DNA from: Cornus controversa
Lineage: Eukaryota; Streptophyta; Magnoliopsida; Cornales; Cornaceae
Reading direction: 5' to 3'
NCBI GenBank assembly: GCA_026545225.1
Contig: CM048853.1
Location: 47,169,755 to 47,233,754 of the forward strand
Length of the DNA: 64,000 bases
Under the pieces are notes generated by a model, which saw only the letters and a program-made list of their open reading frames with translations, had not been told where the DNA came from and did no database searches. Shown here one piece after another: positions 1 through 12,000 of the stretch; positions within the stretch are counted from its first letter, which is position 1, and the number at the start of each line of letters is the position of its first letter. Both the position numbers and the translations under genes were made by a program.

Positions 1-327
1 TTTCTTCTTAATTTTCATCATTATCTGCATAACTATACCATTATTTGAAACCCTAACAGGATAAAGCATTATAATCAGTATTTCTAATATTTTTTGTTGG
101 AATTTTCTATAACCTGGTATTTGATTTATTTAAAACAAATAAATAAATAAATTTTGTGAAACTATTAAATTTATGTTAAGATTAAATGAGAACCTTGTGG
201 GTAATTTTGGAAAAGAAAGGTCTTTTCGGACTTGTTAAATAGCAATAAAATTCACAAGATGCTTCTTATAATTTGCTTTCTCAGATTAATGATATATCAC
301 TTTATTCGAAATTTTATATCAATGTAG

Positions 328-2540
328 GTTATCTATGATGAAGGTGGCCGGAATTTCTGGGTCCACAACACTGGGCCATTGGGTTGTCTCCCTCAAAAGC
401 TTTCTTTAGTTCAAAAGAGTTCCAAAGATCTCGATCCCTATGGATGTCTTTCGAGTTATAATAAAGCAGCAGCAGTTTTTAACGAAGGACTACGCCAATT
501 ATGTCAAGAAATGAGATCTGAAATGAAGGAGGCTATGATTGTCTATGTAGATATATATGCCATCAAGTATGATCTAATTGCCAACTCTAGCAAATATGGT
601 AAGCTTATTAAATTTATCTTTCTTCTAATTAGTGAGTTAAAAATTTATGAGCCTTTTTATGCTGCAACTATGATGATTAGTGTTGGAGAATATATTATTG
701 GAGTGAATTAAGTCTTGATAGAAGATTAATAGGAGTGATTGATGGGATTGATTTTAGGAATCTTCCATTAATGTATTTTTCATATTTATCACGTGTATTC
801 TTTCACCTATAAATAGAGGCGGTCATTGTAAACAAAACTAAGAGGGAATACAATAAAAGTGATGTAGCCCTTTGTGCTTTGTGTGCCATGGATGTAGGTC
901 GTAGTGGTCAAACCACGTTATATTCTTTTGTTCTTCTTCTTTTATTTCTCTCTTCAATTTTATTTTATTTTATCAACATGGTATCAGAACAGATTATCAT
1001 ACCTTACTCTAGATTTATCTAGGATCTTCGGATCAACTCGTGTCGGATCTTCTGATCAACTCCTTTTGGATCTTCAGATCAACTCGTCTTGGATTTCAGG
1101 ATCAACTTGACTCGGATCCCTCGAAACTTCATACTTAGTTTCAAGTTGGACACTTAAGTTAAAATCTCCGTGTACCAACTTGAGGGGGGGGGGGGTGTTG
1201 GAGAATATATTATTAGAGTGATTAAGCTTTGATAAAAGATTAATAGGAGTAATTTATGGGATTGATTTTAGGAATCTTCCATTAATGTATTTTTCATATT
1301 TATCACGTGTATTCTTTCACCTATAAATAAAGGGGGTCATTGAACAAAACTAAGAGAAGAATACAATAAAAGTGATGTAGCCTTTTTGGACTTTGTGTGC
1401 CGTGAATGTAAGCTGTAGTGGCCGAACCACGTTATATTCTTCAGTTCTTCTTGTTTAATTTCTCTCTTCAATTTTATTTTATTTTATCAACAATTAGGAT
1501 CAACGTTAATTTGCTAGTGCTTGGAACATTCATGTGGATGCACCGTGCTGGAGGATCCTCGTAAACTTAAATTGTCTTGCATACGAGTTTCAGATGAAAG
1601 AAAAAAAAAGGATTTTAAGAACTAATATCTAGGATGAATTGAGTTCATTGTGTGAACCATTTTATTTGGAATTTTTTGTGCTAACAAATTATTAATGTAA
1701 GGATTCTTGATGAGTTCTATTTTGTAAGTTTTGATGTATCATGATATTAGTACCTTTAAAGTTGTGAATACTCTTCGATCTAGATATTTTCCTCACTCAT
1801 TTTTTCTTATATAACGTTGATCTAGTGCAACTTCACTAAATCATGCAAATTCTTAAATATTAGTACCTTTAATGTTGATCTAGTGCAACTTCACTAAACT
1901 CATGCTATTCTTATTGCAGTATGTTACATATTTTCACAGCATGGACCACTTTATTTAGATTTTTCTATGCTAACAAATTATGACATGCAAGACAAATTCA
2001 TATTATTGATACAAGGATTCTTGATGAGTTCCATTTGTAGGTCTTGATGTATCATGATATTAGTACCTTTAAAGTTTTGAATACTCTTTAAAGCAGATAT
2101 TTTCCTTGCTCAATTTTCTTATATAACAATGATCTAGAGCAAGATCTCTAAACTCCTGCAAATTCTTAAAATGTTTGGGGAATCAAGATCGCTATTCTTG
2201 TTGTAGTCTTTGATGGATGTTCCAACTTAGTTAAGAAATCTTTTCATGTACTCAAATATATATAGCTTGACATCTTTAATAGCTCTAGTTCTTATTTCAC
2301 CTTTCAGGTTTCTCAAATCCACTAATGGCGTGTTGCGGCTATGGAGGACCACCGTACAACTACAACATTAAGGTGACGTGCGGTCAGACTGGCTATCAGG
2401 TCTGCAACATGGGATCTCCATATATAAGCTGGGATGGAATCCATTACAGCGAAGCAGCAAACACCATTATAGCCTCGAAAATACTTTCCATGGCCTATTC
2501 AACACCCCATGTCCCATTCGATTTCTTTTGCCTTGGATGA
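328..2540 (+). CDS. GDSL esterase/lipase, 3' part of gene (two last exons)
   Basis: Exons are 328-598 and 2308-2540, joined in phase 1. The 5' part, including the GDS catalytic serine block, lies outside the window. The exon begins after an AG at 326-327 and encodes [19 protein letters not shown], the conserved block around the oxyanion-hole region of plant GDSL lipases. The last exon holds [11 protein letters not shown] and the block V motif [11 protein letters not shown], whose Asp and His complete the catalytic triad. The C-terminus ends in FDFFCLG. Family members are usually secreted hydrolases of acyl esters; the natural substrate cannot be told. From memory the sequence is nearest to Arabidopsis proteins of the At1g09390/At1g56670 type. 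The intron is 1,709 bp and contains a TRIM retroelement and a local duplication. Both exons look intact, so the gene is probably functional if the element is spliced out. Confidence 0.9.
681..1492 (+). mobile_element. TRIM-type LTR retroelement with 5-bp target duplication
   Basis: Two direct LTRs of about 298 bp lie at 681-978 and 1196-1492; each starts TGTTGG and ends TCAACA. The host bases ATTAG flank both ends (676-680 and 1493-1497). The first LTR is followed directly by TGGTATCAGAACAG, which fits a primer-binding site for initiator Met-tRNA. A polypurine tract with a run of 12 G lies just before the second LTR. The internal part is only 217 bp and has no gag or pol, so the element needs proteins in trans. 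The LTRs differ at several positions, so the insertion is not very recent. It sits in sense orientation in the GDSL intron. Confidence 0.9.
1020..1117 (+). repeat. about 24-bp tandem repeats inside the TRIM
   Basis: Four degenerate units of the form GGATCTTCNGATCAACTC follow one another in the internal region. They make up almost half of the non-LTR part. They look like slippage-derived repeats and encode nothing recognisable. Confidence 0.6.
1680..2115. repeat. diverged direct duplication in the GDSL intron
   Basis: The block running from AAGGATTCTTGATGAGTTC to ATTAGTACCTTTAAAGTT occurs near 1697-1760 and again near 2021-2082 with a few differences. A second word, GATCTAGTGCAACTTCACTAAA, occurs near 1812 and 1869. 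The intron therefore grew by local duplication as well as by the TRIM insertion. Confidence 0.65.
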
Positions 2541-3183
2541 TTGTTCATCAGGTATCATTATTTAGATTATTGCAAAAAAGAAAAAGAAAAAAACATGATG
2601 AAATCTTTTTGAAAATGAAACTGTTTAGTGTTTGTCCTTGCTTTTGGTAGGATCAGGTTTAGCTTGACCTTTGTTGCCATGGCAGATCTAATAGGAATAG
2701 ATCACAAAACTGTTGTGTTTCAAAGTGACAAAGTTGATAGTCGAGTTTGTTAGTTTCTTGCAACTCGTTGAGATTTCAGATTGGTTGGAACAATTAAAGC
2801 TCGAATTTTAGTTAGAAACTTTGTATTTTGGAATTTACTAACCAAACTTTGCCTAAATTCACAGTTATTTTCTTTTCTTTTTGGGAATCGAAGAAAATCA
2901 CCTCTTCATAAATAAGGTAGCAGCAGTAGACCTACTCCTAAGAAGAGATCAAGTGTCTCGGGGAGAGAATAATTACGTTGGACCTTCTTGGTCAGCACCA
3001 TTATTGCATACATTATAAAAAAGGACAAAAGGTTGCTGCCGTTCTCGTTAAAATGAAACAATCTTGCTGTTGCGTCAACCAAGACTTGCCCTTATTATGT
3101 ATAAATTACAATATAATGGATATATTACATTGTGATCACTAAATTCATATAAGCTATGAAAACTGGAATTTCTTTTCAAATGG
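2541..3183. other. 3' flank of the GDSL gene with a SINE-like piece
   Basis: No coding sequence is seen here. It should contain the GDSL 3' UTR. Around 3000-3115 the minus strand resembles the head of Au-type tRNA-derived SINEs (a form of CTTGG..GCAACAGCAAGATTG), but it is degraded and I assign it with low certainty. Confidence 0.35.
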
Positions 3184-4595
3184 TAGGGATGGCAATGGGT
3201 CGGTTATGGGGGCGGGAATTCCAATCTCCATCTTCATAATCGTTTAATTTTGGAAATCACATAACCGTCTCATAACCGATTATAAATTTTTCCATTCACC
3301 TCATTCTCATTCCCGTTCCCGTCCTATAACCAACCTAATTCGTCTTGCCCCATAACCGATTAAAACTTATTTGATTTATGAATTATCAATATTCTCCAAA
3401 CATTAATATTTTGCCCTTTTCAAATTTTCTTATTTATTTTTATTGTCCTTGCTAAAATAAAGGATTACACAACTTCCAACAAAATTTGATATTTTGAAAA
3501 TTAACATTCTTTGAAATATATATATACACAAATAATATAATATAATATACTAACAATTAAGTGTAGTATAATTGGGATGGATTTTAAATGGAGTGGGTGA
3601 CCTTGTCCCTACCTCACTCCGAAACCAACCGGATTTTAAATAACAAAATTCATCTCCGTTCCATTTAAATAAAATGCAAAATACACTCACCCCTTGAGGT
3701 TTGCCCTAAATACACTAATATTTATAATTTGGCAAAACCTACACTCACACCTCCTGAGATTTGATGCATGATGACATTCAACCTCAACTCTATATGTATT
3801 GTCTGTTTTACCTCTCCATTGACTACAAATACATTTTTGAAATATTTTTTCATATTTAAAAGACTACATTGCCCCAACTTTCCTTTCATTACTTCCATTT
3901 TAACCTTAAGTCACACACACACATATATATTGTTGCAGCACTAGAAATATATTGCAAATTTTATTAAATATTTTTTTTAATATATGTTATATTACTTATT
4001 TTACTAAAAAGAATAAATTAAAAATTATACAAACTTGTAATTTTTTTCAAGCTTTTTGAATCTTAATGTGACGATGATTATGTATATATGTGTATGAAGT
4101 TTTATCATCATTATATTAAAATTCATAAAACTTGAAAGAATTACAAGTATATATAATTTGTAATTTTAAATTTAAATTTATTTTATACTAAAATATGTAA
4201 TATAACATATATTAAAAATATATTTAATAAAATTTGTAATATATTTCTAGTGCTGCAAAAAAAAATATATGTGTGTGTCTTAAGATTAAAAGAGAAGTGA
4301 TGGAAAGAAAGTTGGGGCAATGTAATCTTTTAAATGTGAAAAATGAAGTTAAGAATGTCTTTTCAATCAATGGAGAGGTAAAATAGACAATATATATAGT
4401 GTTGGAATTAAGCTTAATCATGCATCAAACATCAGGAAATGTAAGTGTAACTTTTGCAAATTATAAATATATGTGTAGTTAGGACAAACTTCAGGGGGTG
4501 TAAATGTATTTTGTCCTTAAATAAACAGTTCCCCAAATTCGCTTTAAATGGTGCGGAGCGAGTCTCCGCCAAGTTAAGAATTTTTGCCACCCCTA
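3184..4595. mobile_element. hAT-like non-autonomous element, interrupted by a Mutator-like element
   Basis: The left end reads TAGGGATGGCAATGGG and the right end is the complement of TAGGGGTGGCAAAAA, the terminal form common in plant hAT elements. The 8-bp flanks (TCAAATGG and TTCAACGG) match only partly, so the target duplication is decayed or the ends are a little off. The sequence between the ends is rich in CATAACCG words and has no transposase frame. The element was later split by the foldback element at 3674-4516. Confidence 0.55.
3674..4516. mobile_element. foldback Mutator-like element, 9-bp target duplication
   Basis: The 9-bp direct repeat TTAAATAAA stands at 3665-3673 and 4517-4525, the duplication length typical of Mutator-like elements. 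The left end (TGCAAAATACACTCAC region) and the right end (complement GGACAAAATACATTTACAC) are inverted repeats. The similarity does not stop at the ends: almost the whole left half, including words such as TTGCCCCAACTTTC and CACTAGAAATATATT, recurs inverted in the right half. There is no coding capacity. Related copies lie at 25689-26852 and 52196-53364. Confidence 0.85.
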
Positions 4596-5415
4596 TTCAA
4601 CGGCTTAAAAGCGCCTTTATTTTGAAAGTGAAAGAATCAGCAATCAACATTGTTTAGGTAGTGAAATTTCCATATTTGGAGCATCCGCACGTAGATATAA
4701 ATAAAAAGTAAAACTCACAAACTGACATTTCCATATTTGTAGCAATTTAAATATGCGTTGAATACTGTAAAAATCATTCATTACATAAATACCCCTCAAA
4801 AAATCTATACAAGTTAAGACGTTGTTTGGTTCTCTTACCCGCCATAACCAGAAAATTAGGAAAACTAAATTTACTCGACATATAATTTTTCAACATACAC
4901 ATTGTTAAAGAAACTAAATCGAAAACATATAATTCCGTATAAAATAAAGTTTCTATGAATTAAACCAACCAAAACAATTCCATATATATATATACACACA
5001 CTGTTATAGAAAGAAAAACAGATGAGAGAGGGAATCGAAGAGAGAGAGAGAGACCCCAAATCATACGCTACTTCAATCACCATGGATGCATCTATCTATA
5101 AAACTAGTTTTCTTCAAAGCCCAATGGAGGGTTTCATCTTTACCGTAGCTATCCATCAATCCCCAACAAATGCCTCAATCTACAGAAAAAAATAACAGGA
5201 CAACAAATCGTGGAGAGAGAGAGAGAATGAAGTAGGGAAGAGAGATGAGGAGGAGATAGAGAGATTTTGGAGACGACGGTCATGTCCCTGTTGGATATTT
5301 TGCATTGTGTCGTTTTTTCATATATAAACATTATTGAGGGTATTTTTTATATTTTCTATTTCTCGAACGAGCAAATTGACAGAGTTAATCCGGAGTATGC
5401 GATATTATTTTTTTT
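4596..5415. other. gene-free AT-rich spacer
   Basis: I see no gene here. The short open frames on both strands show no family resemblance and run through GA and TA microsatellites (for example GAGAGAGA near 5038-5054 and 5212-5225). Confidence 0.5.
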
Positions 5416-5688
5416 GGATAATGCTTACCTACTCACCAGTGTAAGTGAGTTCTCCTGACCACTGATGTGTTCCAATAAAAATTGAACACGTCAATTTTAA
5501 AATATAATAAATGAAGTCAATCTCATTTATTATACTTATTTATTGCATTTTAAACCTCATTTATAATACTTATTTATTGTATTTTAAATTTAATTTTATA
5601 ATTAAAGCTGATATATTCATTTTTTATTGAGCCACATCAGTGATCATGAAGGCTCACCTACACACAGATGAGTAGGTAAGTATTGTCC
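5416..5688. mobile_element. MITE with inverted ends
   Basis: The left end GGATAATGCTTACCTACTCA is matched by the complement of the right end, GGACAATACTTACCTACTCA. The inverted similarity runs on through a CACTGATGTG word on both sides. The interior is AT-rich and non-coding, and the element is 273 bp long. Flanking T-runs make the target duplication unclear, so I do not assign a superfamily. Confidence 0.7.
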
Positions 5689-5768
5689 TCTCTTTTTTGC
5701 GTTTATCCCATTTTAATAAACCCTAGATCTAGATGTCTAGTAGAGAAATACTTTTGATTTGCCGTTGC

Positions 5769-5876
5769 TGTCCAAGGCAACCTATTCTATAAACTCATAA
5801 ACTAGATCTATGATTCTATGTATGTCCAAGGCAACCTATTCTATAAACTCATAAACTTGATCTATGATTCTATGTA
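5769..5876. repeat. 54-bp tandem duplication
   Basis: Two head-to-tail 54-bp units start at 5769 and 5823 and differ at about one position (AACTAGATC versus AACTTGATC). A TA/TG microsatellite follows at about 5885-5929. The duplication is recent and non-coding. Confidence 0.85.
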
Positions 5877-5892
5877 TTTTATAGTGTGTGTG

Positions 5893-5928
<36 letters not shown>

Positions 5929-6232
5929 TGTAATTTACGCGGCCATGATTAAAGAAAACTAGTTTTCAGTGAAGCTCCGAAAATTTACAAAATTAGCAAG
6001 GAGATGCTTTTCTATTTCAGTGAAGCATGACCAGTACATGCTCAATGATTTGTCAGTGACAATAGTAAAACACTGCACATGTAAATGCTGTGCACAATGC
6101 ACCAGAATACCCATCTCTCTCTCTCTCTCTCTCTCTCTCTAGCTACTGATAATGTGATGAATTACCCATGTAGATCAAAATCTCACCATGCAATATGATA
6201 TGCTACTGTACAATCTTGGTTTTTGGTAGCTA

Positions 6233-6592
6233 TTACAAAGAAAGATTGAGGTCTAAGCCTTTTTCTTCTTCTTTATTTTCATCTTCTGATCTCTTAGAAG
6301 AAGAAGGCCCTGCCATTGCTAGGGCGGTCGTACCTTTAGTCGACTGATGAGCTGCCATATCCTCCGCCGCCATGAAATCCTCCGGTATGAACGCCGGGTT
6401 CCAAACTGCTGCAACCCTCTTCTCCTCCTCTGCCACCGCCGCCGCCTTCTTCGACGTGTCACCGCCACCGCCGCCGCTCATCATACGGTCACGCACTTCC
6501 CGGATATTTCTAATCAGAGCAAAAAACTTCTCCATCTTCTGCTCCTCATCTTCTTCACCCTCCATCTTTCTCTTCCTTCTTTCCCCATCCAT
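6233..6592 (-). CDS. NIMIN-like NPR1-interacting protein
   Basis: This is an intronless frame of 119 residues. It starts with a basic and acidic segment (MDGERRKRKM). The conserved block EKFFALIRNIREVRDRM (residues 21-37) is the NIMIN core, with the FF pair known to contact NPR1/NIM1. A second conserved block is WNPAFIPEDF (64-73). The protein ends exactly with the EAR repression motif LDLNLSL (113-119). A poly-Gly stretch lies at 40-44. I chose the ATG at 6592 because the frame upstream reads through a TA microsatellite. NIMIN proteins act in the nucleus: they bind NPR1 in salicylic-acid signalling and dampen PR gene induction. Length and lack of introns fit the family, and NIMIN2 is the closest type by motif order. 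Confidence 0.88.
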   Translation of the reverse strand: MDGERRKRKMEGEEDEEQKMEKFFALIRNIREVRDRMMSGGGGGDTSKKAAAVAEEEKRVAAVWNPAFIPEDFMAAEDMAAHQSTKGTTALAMAGPSSSKRSEDENKEEEKGLDLNLSL

Positions 6593-6697
6593 TCTATTAA
6601 TCCAAATAGATATTATATATATATATATATATAGTGGTAACAATATTGTTATATATAATCCTTCAAAAAAATAATTTGTTATATATAATGGCAAGAG

Positions 6698-6903
6698 ACA
6701 GAGAGAGAGAGAGAGAGAGAGAAGGGGACAATTTTATTACATCACTTGCTTGGTGGCAAGTGCATGATGAACCGAAGAGTGTAAGACACAAAAGGAGTGA
6801 CTGGGAGAGAAAGAGAGTACAATAATGCTTGCTTGTTGATGAACTACTTGCCGTTAAGGCCACTTTATAGAGAGAGAGAGAGAGTCACGATTTCCTAAAT
6901 GAG

Positions 6904-6925
<22 letters not shown>
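6698..6925. repeat. GA/CT microsatellites upstream of the NIMIN gene
   Basis: A GA run lies at 6698-6722. A further GA run near 6870-6886 and a CT run near 6903-6922 form an inverted pair separated by about 17 bp. They fall within 350 bp of the NIMIN start, in its presumed promoter. GA/CT tracts are common in plant 5' regions. Confidence 0.75.
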
Positions 6926-6935
<10 letters not shown>

Positions 6936-7080
6936 ATGATTAGCAGGAGTTGTGTGTTGTAACCCAATTTAACTTTTGAACGCAATTAAATTTATTTTAA
7001 ACCCATTAAGTCTTAAAACTTAAATGTAATTGTTCACACAATCAAATTTAAGGTTTTAACATACTAAAATAAATTCAAGA

Positions 7081-7440
7081 GTAAATTACTTTGATGTTCT
7101 TTAAAGTTTGACTTAATTATTCTTAAATTAAATTGGTGAAAAAGTTTGGTTAACTTCCTTTGAGATTTAGTTAATTTTACTCCGACCACTTCTATCATTA
7201 ATTAAATTAAAGACTAGTTAAATAGACAAATTAAAATATCAAAACTACCCTTCTTTTATAATAAAATGACTAAACAAATTTTGATCACTATTTTAAATTA
7301 CCATTTTAAAAATAAATATTTGAACTAAAATGATCAAATGAACCTACTTTGAATGTAGGTATCAGAGTTATTTTTTAAAAATTTTAATACGAAGATAATT
7401 AAGTCAAATCTCAAAAAAAAATCAAAATAATTTAACTAGA
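7081..7440. mobile_element. degraded inverted-repeat element
   Basis: The left side (TAAATTACTTTGATGTTC, then GTTTGACTTAATTA) is matched imperfectly by the complement of the right side (TAAATTATTTTGATTTTT, then GATTTGACTTAATTA). The pattern resembles a decayed Mutator-like or MITE copy. No target duplication is clear. Confidence 0.4.
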
Positions 7441-7610
7441 TTTAATTGAGACGGGTGCAAAGTTTTTATTGTTAAATATAAACTTTAGAAATGTCTGTAA
7501 ATAAAAAAAGGTGGTATATTGGTAAATTTGATGGAGTAGGTGGGTTGGCAGAAGAATCTGGATGGTGTTGCGTAATAATAGCCCATAACTTAACGTTTCC
7601 ACCAACCAAA

Positions 7611-7680
7611 CTGTGTGTGACGCCCATGCTGTGACAGAGTGACTTTCATAATGCGGCGTCTAGCCTTTACGTCATTATTT
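7611..7680. promoter_or_regulatory. cluster of TGAC(G) words about 1 kb upstream of the NIMIN gene
   Basis: TGACG stands at 7618-7622, TGAC at 7632-7635 and TACGTCA at 7668-7674. TGACG pairs are the core of as-1 elements bound by TGA bZIP factors, which partner NPR1 in salicylic-acid responses. The spacing here is not the canonical as-1 spacing, so a functional site is only inferred from the words and the neighbouring gene. Confidence 0.3.
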
Positions 7681-9002
7681 AAGTCCCCACACGTTTTCCC
7701 CCCCTTCCCCTATTAAGAAACCTATCCCTCTCTATCCCTCATAACTCTTCTTTACTCTTTACCCTTTTTTGGATGGCCATGACTGACATGAACCCCACCT
7801 CATCAATCAAATGCATTCAATTTAATGTCAAATCAAATCCGATTCAAATTTCATTTCACATGCATTTTAAATTTTTAATTAAAGTGGAGGGCAAGGAGTA
7901 AAGGAAAAGAAAAAAAGAAAAAAGCAAAGCTATTAAATAAATTGTAAACTAACAATACTATTCATTATAACTATTAGAGATAAGCTAATAATACTTGTGT
8001 ATTATTTTGTATAACGAGGGTATACTAGTATCAAAAAGAAATGGAACACCTTATCCATCATTTTTATTCTCTCTTTCATTTAACCCAAAAAAAAAAGTAA
8101 GAAACACACCTATCTCCTAAGCATTTCAATGCTGTACAAGACTGAAAATCTTAAACTAGTTTTTCTAGAGAACAATATTTTCTAATACCACAAACTCATG
8201 TTAGTTCTGGTCATCCCATCTCCTATCGTTGTCCTCGATAAGAACTGTTTCACTTGAGCTTTCGATCTAATATCTCAAGTCACAACACAATTTAAGTTTC
8301 GTAAATTCACTTCCAAACTAGTTTTTTTTCTTCTTGATTGCTAGGCATAACAAAATATTGAAATGATGGAGGTTTTGCAAGGCTGCGAAACTAATAAACC
8401 ATTCCTGAATAGCTAAACAAGACATAATAGCAGTAGTAGTATTAGCAGTAGGAAATGCTCTCTCTACTGCCCTGCATCCACATATCTCACTCAGTTTTTA
8501 AATCTTATGTCTCAGAAGGATTAAGACAAGTAGCCACAATATATATAGATCAAATGATAAAAATGTAGTAGTCCTGAAGAAAGAGCGCATTGTATGTAGA
8601 TCAGATGATAACAAATGTAGTATTTGTGAAAGGAGAGTATATATCAAACAAGTACCTAACATACCTGTTCAGATTTCAGGATCAGTTTTCCTTAGAAGCC
8701 CCTTTTGTCAGGCACAATACATATATTCTTCATATTAACCGTATGCATACAACCAAACTACACAACACAAAGTGGGGAGTATGTAATCTTCTACCATCTA
8801 GAAATTTTTTGTACATAGAACATGAATATATAGCACATCAGAATAAACCCACCAAATGTTACCAGGAAAGACACTTTCTCACTGATCTATTTAGCATGAT
8901 GTCGGGAACGGGGTTCCAGTTGTTTTTGTCATTGTGGTGAAGATTAGAACGTTGACACAGATTGTGTATTTGGTTCTTAAACAGCAAAATCTGTGAGTTT
9001 AG
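7681..9002. other. spacer and presumed 3' UTR of the G6PD gene
   Basis: No gene is supported. The part next to 9003 should be the 3' UTR of the minus-strand G6PD gene. A 116-codon open frame on the plus strand here (8590-8940) is antisense to that UTR and has no family features. Confidence 0.5.
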
Positions 9003-12000
9003 CTAGTCGTCTACCCATTGAACCCCGTGTTTTGCCCAGAGATAGAAGGTTTCAACTGGACCTCTACTCCCCAGCTCGTACAGTTCTGGTGCTATATTGT
9101 TCTTGTCTATCTCGTTCAAAACAGGAGACAAAATATTCCATGCAGCAGTAACCTCATCGCCTCTCATAAATAGATGGTTGTCTCCATCAATGACATCAAG
9201 AAGCAGTTGCTCATACGAATCAGGTAGCTCCACATTATATCTAAAGAATTAACACAATGGCAAGAATGAAAAGAACATTAGAAATAAGGTCTACAATAAA
9301 TGTGGAAATATGCAGAAGGGGCAAAATTTTCCCAGCAATAAATAGCTTACTTATCCTTGTATAGTAAATTCAGTTCTGAAGCATCCAATAGCAAACCTAA
9401 TCCTGGGATCTTATTGTTAACTCTAAGTAGGATGGCTTCATCAGGAACGTCACGTAAAATCAGCTCATTAGTGGCAAGATCAATATTGTGCCCTATACGG
9501 TCACGATATATGTTTCCAGGAACATGACGAAACTGTATACGTATCTCCACTCTACACAATAAAGTTAATATGTGTGAACAAATTCTATAATGTAGGCCTA
9601 ATAGAAACATAAACCAAATTTATAGAGTTAATATATAGAGACATTAATTATCAAATAATAAGCATAGTGCAAGTGGATCCCTCCTCCTCCCCCGCCCCCA
9701 ACCCCAAAATAATTGAAAAGAAAAAAGAACTAAAGGAAAAAAAATATTGGAAAAGAGAAACATCCCGAGTATAGTCATTATAGCAGCAATATCATGAGGG
9801 TGCTCTCATTCTAACTTCTTCCTACCCATTACAACTGAAGATAACGATTTCTTTGTTTAACCAACTAAATCTCCATATTAAAAGATTTAACTAAGAAGAA
9901 CCAAAGTAAGTCACTCAAATTTTATCACAACATTATGATCCAAGTGTGTTTAATCATCTCTTTAAGAAATCTCCCAAAGCATAATTTAATTTATCATGAT
10001 CTTCAAAAGTTTTTCATGCAAGAAAAAATAAATCACGCCAAATCACAATTTCCCTATAGGTCCCATAACCAAAGAATTCATTCTAGTGAAGTCAAGATGT
10101 AACATTCTTTAGAAAAATCCAGATTTCGGAGATCAAATTGCCAATGGACTAATTTTTATATTGAAGTGTAACACTGAAAAAGAAAAAAGATCCACCACAA
10201 ATTTCAGTTGTGCAGTAAAATCCTATGATTTGAGCAGTCATGCAGTGGGATCTAATAACAATACCAATATTCATGATATTCTCATACAATAGCAATAAAA
10301 TCTACCTGTGTTTGATGAGTCCCATGCCAGCTTTGATCAGAAAAGGCACACCATCCCAGCGTGCATTGTCAATAAATAAAACAGCACCAAAGAATGTGGG
10401 GGTAAGGTTGTTCGAATAAGGATCAACCTTATCTGCAGAACTAGTTTTATACTGACCAACAATGGCATCACTGAGTTCCAACTTCCTGATTGATCTCAAA
10501 ACCTTGACCTGAGAAGAAGTTTCTTGTCAAATGTCAACACTACTAAATACATTCATATTGTGTATACTACATGTTCAGTGTGAAAGAAAGGTCCAAACCT
10601 TTTCATTTCGAATATCTTCACCATCAAGGCTTATAGGTGGTTCCATAGCAAGTAATGCGACTGTTTGGAGTATATGACTGTGTACTATGTCACGAATTAT
10701 CCCATAACCATCAAAATACCTGTGAAAACCAATATAACATAACTAAGAGTGTACTAAATTGATTAGTTGTACATGATGCATTTCCTCCATTGAATGAATA
10801 CCACTACTACAATTACCTTCCATGGGTCTGCATACCCTCTTCTGAAAAGATGATCTACAAATAGCAAAAACTCAGATATGATCTTTAAAGCCACATGTTG
10901 GGATCAATTCTCTAAGGGAAACATACCTGGACATTGTGTATGTGTGTTCGGCTCCATAGTGGAAGAAAAACTAAATTAGAGAACCTTAGGACAGTGAGGT
11001 TTTCAATAATGTTCCTTCCCAAAAGATGATCTATCCTGAAAAAAAAAAAACCAATTTAAATCATATTTTTAATAAACCAGGATATTTTTTGCATGTGTGT
11101 ATATAATGTATATGTAATGTGCATTCTCACCTATACAACTGTTTCTCCTGGAACTTGGAAAGAAGAGATTGAGTCAACCGGTGAGAAGACAGGGAATCAA
11201 AACCAAAGGGTTTCTCAATTATTACACGATTCCAGCCCCTCCGTGTTTGAGCATTATCAGCAAGAGAGGATGCAATATCTAGAAGTGCTTCTTGCGGCAC
11301 AGAAAGGTAAAATATTCTGTTTGCTTCAGATTGCCCCTGAGGTAAGCAAGCTGTTAAAGAATCAATTATCAAAAGCCTCCAAATTGCACAATTAGGACCT
11401 ATTAGAGGCTGATTGAATATCAGATAGTTCTCCAAACTATTAACCTGATATCTTTTTCTGTAAGTTTACCTCAATCTGTTCCATCCGGGCATGGAGCTTT
11501 GACATCCCTTCCATGTTGTCATAACCTCCATTCAGATAGTATGTTCTACCAAGAAAAGCATCCAGTTTGTCCTCACAATTTTGCCTGCAGCAGAGTAACA
11601 TTTTCCATTCTTGGTTAATAAAATCTACACATTTAATATAAAACTACTATATATGCACAAATATGCCACTCTGTATACACCAAAAATCCAATTTTGATTT
11701 GTATTGAAAGACAAAATTTAGATGGAAGATGTAGTTTATTGTTGCACTTGAATCTCAACTAATTAGCTTATTGGTTTCTGGCTGAATGCACTTTTATGTT
11801 ATAGTAAAGCAAAACACTTCTACCCACAAAATATAAGGACAAGCCAGGAGTTATGCAAATCATCCACACTGATTATTTTTATCCTTTCCAGAAAGTTGAT
11901 AGAGTGCAATCTCTTTCTGTTGAAAAATTTTAATGAGATGGTTCAATGCACAAAATTATACTCTTGCAAAATCTATCAGCTACAAGTTTTAATCTGCTCT

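Noticed and set aside
6347..6674. Plus-strand open frames across the NIMIN locus
   Set aside because: They are antisense to the NIMIN-like frame, and their Ser/Pro-rich translation comes from reading its coding strand backwards.
8590..8940. Plus-strand open frame of 116 codons
   Set aside because: It lies over the presumed 3' UTR of the minus-strand G6PD gene, shows no domain and has an AT-driven composition.
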